Positions 6,641 to 8,752 of a stretch of DNA of 8,752 bases are shown here, piece after piece; position 1 is the stretch's first letter, and every line of letters begins with the position of its first letter. Origin of the DNA: RI-283 sp964487925. Lineage in GTDB: Bacteria; Pseudomonadota; Gammaproteobacteria; SZUA-140. The stretch lies in contig CAZASZ010000070.1 of NCBI GenBank assembly GCA_964487925.1, positions 1-8,752 of the forward strand. Reading direction: 5' to 3'. The translations under genes and the position numbers were made by a program. The notes beneath the pieces are model-generated. The model was given only the letters and a program-made list of their open reading frames with translations, did no database searches and had not been told where the DNA came from.

Positions 6641-7305
6641 GACTGGTTAGCAGGTACGGCCTCCATGATGAGTCGGGGGTCGGGCAGATTGAGACCCGTC
6701 ATATAGTGGATGAAGGTCTCCCGGTCCATGGTCAGACGGGGATTGAAGTGTTTCTCCTCTCCAACCGTTGAGACCGTGTGTCCATGATAGTCGTGTCCGG
6801 GATATACGAGTGTTTCATCCGGCAGGCAGAACAGCCTATTAGTGATGGAGTCATAGAGCTGGCCGGCGTCTCCGTTCTGAAAGTCGGTACGCCCACAGCC
6901 ACGGATGAACAGGGAGTCACCGGTGAAAACGCGATTTCCGATTCGAAAACTCAGACAGCCGTCGGTATGCCCGGGAGTAGCGATGACATCTATTTGGGCG
7001 TCGCCGAGCGGAAGTGTTTGGCCGTCTACCAGCCCTATATCCGCGCATTGCACACCGGCGCCTCCGGCGACTCCGGTCTGGCAGCCGGTGCGCTCACGGA
7101 GACGTCCGTTGGCCGTGATGTGATCGGCATGTACGTGGGTGTCGATCGCATAGGTAAGCTTCAGCTTAAGTTCGCCAAGTAGTCGGAGGTCACGTTCCAT
7201 CTGATTAAACACGGGATCGATCAGTACCGCTTCGCACGAATGTTCATCGCCAACGAGGTAGGTGTAGGTCCAGGTGTCGTAGTCGAATAGCTGTCTGAAT
7301 ATCAT
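6625..7305 (-). CDS. Persulfide dioxygenase, ETHE1-type metallo-beta-lactamase-fold protein
   Basis: This 226-residue protein should oxidise glutathione persulfide to sulfite and glutathione using a single Fe(II) and O2. The MBL motif THVHADH is at 56-62 (H57, H59, D61, H62). The iron ligands expected from human ETHE1 correspond to H57, H113 (in PGHTDG) and D130 (in GDSLFIRGCGRTDFQ). H171 lies in PGHDYHG, and NPRLT and VPAN near the C-terminus are also ETHE1-like. The length is that of a plain dioxygenase, with no fused rhodanese domain. ATG 7305 has AGG 7 nt upstream. The gene is driven by a near-consensus promoter about 40 bp away and is followed after 22 bp by a TauE-type transporter, which could remove the sulfite made. 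Glyoxalase II is the main alternative but the RGCGRTDFQ signature favours ETHE1. Confidence 0.93.
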   Translation of the reverse strand: MIFRQLFDYDTWTYTYLVGDEHSCEAVLIDPVFNQMERDLRLLGELKLKLTYAIDTHVHADHITANGRLRERTGCQTGVAGGAGVQCADIGLVDGQTLPLGDAQIDVIATPGHTDGCLSFRIGNRVFTGDSLFIRGCGRTDFQNGDAGQLYDSITNRLFCLPDETLVYPGHDYHGHTVSTVGEEKHFNPRLTMDRETFIHYMTGLNLPDPRLIMEAVPANQSCGQT

Positions 7306-7336
7306 GCCAGTACCTGCAGGGGGTTAGGTATCTACA

Positions 7337-7384
7337 GGCACAGCATTATATTAGCAAATAATGAAATGTCAATTTATCTGTGCC
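7337..7384. promoter_or_regulatory. Inverted repeat bracketing the persulfide dioxygenase promoter, possible operator pair
   Basis: GGCACAG (7337-7343) is the exact reverse complement of CTGTGCC (7378-7384). One arm covers the predicted transcription start and the other lies just upstream of the -35 element. The arm centres are 41 bp apart, about four helical turns, so two bound regulators would face the same side of the DNA. The regulator is unknown and none is encoded in the window. Confidence 0.4.
7345..7372 (-). promoter_or_regulatory. Near-consensus sigma70 promoter of the persulfide dioxygenase-TauE unit
   Basis: On the minus strand, TTGACA (7372-7367) and TATAAT (7350-7345) are both perfect consensus hexamers with a 16-bp spacer. 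Transcription would start near 7338, giving a leader of about 33 nt. A perfect 7-bp inverted repeat, GGCACAG (7337-7343) and CTGTGCC (7378-7384), flanks the promoter on both sides, which suggests that this otherwise strong promoter is repressed under some conditions. Confidence 0.8.
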
Positions 7385-7397
7385 GATTAAGGACGGG

Positions 7398-7412
7398 TAC
7401 CGGGCGCCGGTA
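7398..7412. other. Short GC-rich stem-loop after the phosphoketolase gene
   Basis: TACCGG, loop GCG, CCGGTA forms a perfect 6-bp stem 10 nt past the phosphoketolase stop codon. No T-run follows on the minus strand, so it may be an mRNA 3'-end structure or a weak, factor-dependent termination point rather than a classical terminator. Confidence 0.35.
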
Positions 7413-7422
7413 TAAGGGTTGG

Positions 7423-8752
7423 CTAGCACCAGGTCCAGTCGCGGATCTCCGGCATATCCTCGCCATATTTGCGAATGTACTGCTGGTGATCGATGAGCCT
7501 GTCCCGCATCAGTTGTCGCGTATAGGCCGCTTGGCTGCCATCCAGGTTGGTACGGTCGATGACGTCCACAACGAGGTGAAAACGGTCAAGCTCGTTGCGC
7601 ACGACCATGTCGAAGGGCGTCGTGGTGCTGCCTTCCTCCTTGTATCCTCGGACATGCAGATGGGAATGGCAGGCCCGCCGATACATCAGTCGGTGAATTA
7701 GATAGGGATAACCGTGGAAGGCGAAGATCACGGGTACGTCGGACGGGAAAAGGCTGTCGAAGGTCTTGTCCTGAAGGCCGCTAGGATGCTCGGAAGCGGG
7801 TTGCAGCGTCATAAGGTCCACGCAGTTGATGACGCGGATCCTCAGGGTAGGAAAGTAGGTGCGCAGTAGCGAAACGGCTGCCAGCGTCTCCATGGTCGGC
7901 ACATCGCCGGCGCAGGCCATGACGACGTCTGGGTTACCTTCTCGGTCGTTGCTGGCCCAATCCCAGATGCCGATACCCGCCCGGTAATGCTTAATAGCCT
8001 GTTCCATGTTTAGCCACTGCAAGGCGGGTTGTTTGCCGGCGACGATGACGTTGATCTGGTTGCGGGAGCGCAGGCAGGTGTCGGTCACGCAGAGCAGGGT
8101 GTTGGCGTCAGGCGGTAGATAGACACGGATGATGTCGGCCTTCTTGTTGGCGACATAATCGATAAAGCCGGGATCCTGATGCGAGAAGCCGTTGTGGTCC
8201 TGGCGCCAGACGTGAGATGTCAACAGATAGTTCAGCGATGCGATCGGACGACGCCATGGGATCTCCAAGCTTGTGACCTTGAGCCACTTGGCGTGTTGGT
8301 TCAGCATCGAGTCGATGATGTGGATGAAGGCCTCGTAGCAGGAAAACAGGCCGTGTCTGCGAGTCAGCAGATAGCCTTCGAGCCAGCCCTGGCAGGTGTG
8401 TTCGCTGAGGATCTCCATGACCCGCCCGTCGCGGCTCAGGTGGTCATCGTTCTCTACGAGTTCACCCTGCCAGGCACGACCCGTGACCTCGAAGACCGCG
8501 CCAAGGCGGTTCGATGCCGTTTCGTCGGGTCCGAATAGGCGAAAGTTCTTGGTGGCAAGACTCAAGGCCATGACATCACGCAGCATTTTGCCCATGATCC
8601 TCGTCGCCTCTGCAAATACGTCCTTGCCTGGTTCGGGGACGTCAACGGCATAGTCACGAAAATCCGGCATTTTTAGAGCACGTAGGAGTTGGCCGCCATT
8701 TGCGTGTGGGTTGGCGCCCATACGGAGGTCCCCGCTCGGAGCGAGCTCCGCC
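7423..8752 (-). CDS. xfp: Xylulose-5-phosphate/fructose-6-phosphate phosphoketolase, C-terminal part (cut by window edge)
   Basis: The enzyme splits xylulose 5-phosphate (and often fructose 6-phosphate) with phosphate into acetyl phosphate and glyceraldehyde 3-phosphate (or erythrose 4-phosphate), using thiamine diphosphate. The frame stays open to the right edge, past the first in-window ATG at 8721, and reads SGDLRMGANPHANGG, an internal family stretch. So the N-terminal TPP-binding part lies outside, and about 443 of roughly 800 residues are visible. Numbering from that methionine, FRLFGPDETASNRL (60-73), WLEGYLLT with E115 (the expected catalytic glutamate), GFSHQDPG with H181, and the KEEG-TTTPFDM region are all present. 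One oddity is R121, where I expect glycine (TGRHG in relatives, TRRHG here). Downstream, 117 bp separate it from the persulfide dioxygenase, which has its own promoter. In an autotroph it would feed pentose phosphates to acetyl phosphate; that is inference. Confidence 0.95.
   Translation of the reverse strand, partial: AELAPSGDLRMGANPHANGGQLLRALKMPDFRDYAVDVPEPGKDVFAEATRIMGKMLRDVMALSLATKNFRLFGPDETASNRLGAVFEVTGRAWQGELVENDDHLSRDGRVMEILSEHTCQGWLEGYLLTRRHGLFSCYEAFIHIIDSMLNQHAKWLKVTSLEIPWRRPIASLNYLLTSHVWRQDHNGFSHQDPGFIDYVANKKADIIRVYLPPDANTLLCVTDTCLRSRNQINVIVAGKQPALQWLNMEQAIKHYRAGIGIWDWASNDREGNPDVVMACAGDVPTMETLAAVSLLRTYFPTLRIRVINCVDLMTLQPASEHPSGLQDKTFDSLFPSDVPVIFAFHGYPYLIHRLMYRRACHSHLHVRGYKEEGSTTTPFDMVVRNELDRFHLVVDVIDRTNLDGSQAAYTRQLMRDRLIDHQQYIRKYGEDMPEIRDWTWC

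Noticed and set aside
7366..7701. Plus-strand 111-codon open frame
   Set aside because: It is mainly antisense to the phosphoketolase coding sequence and shows no independent motif or ribosome site.

Overview
All seven genes in this window lie on the minus strand, so it reads from right to left. The gene set suggests a Gram-negative proteobacterium: Sec-type signal peptides, an outer-membrane barrel ending in phenylalanine, a GGDEF/EAL sensor and an exosortase-type acyltransferase. A persulfide dioxygenase next to a TauE-type exporter points to active sulfur metabolism. A sulfur-oxidising gammaproteobacterium or a relative of Acidithiobacillus would fit, but that is inference and I cannot name the species.

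Layout, in transcription order. (1) 8752-7423: the C-terminal part of a xylulose-5-phosphate/fructose-6-phosphate phosphoketolase, whose N-terminus lies outside the window. It is followed by a short stem-loop. (2) 7372-5859: a near-consensus sigma70-type promoter flanked by an inverted repeat, then an ETHE1-type persulfide dioxygenase, a 9-bp hairpin over its stop codon, a TauE/SafE (TSUP) transporter and a likely rho-independent terminator. Together these look like a two-gene sulfane-sulfur unit: the dioxygenase makes sulfite and the transporter may export it. (3) 5858-5565: an intergenic region with a candidate promoter, an approximately 140-nt leader and a 16-nt palindrome. (4) 5564-60: four genes in one direction, namely a LuxI-fold/exosortase-associated acyltransferase, a minimal PstS-like periplasmic binding protein, an outer-membrane porin and a membrane-bound PAS-GGDEF-EAL protein. 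Gaps between them are 79, 2 and 24 bp. (5) 59-1: two adjacent small palindromes downstream of the last gene.

The most interesting part is region 4. A possible small-molecule synthase, a periplasmic binding protein without a transporter, a porin and a cyclic-di-GMP enzyme with a large periplasmic sensor domain could form one envelope signalling module: a molecule is made, passes the outer membrane, is bound in the periplasm and changes c-di-GMP. The parts are supported by sequence; the pathway joining them is inference. No RNA genes, CRISPR arrays or intact mobile elements were seen.
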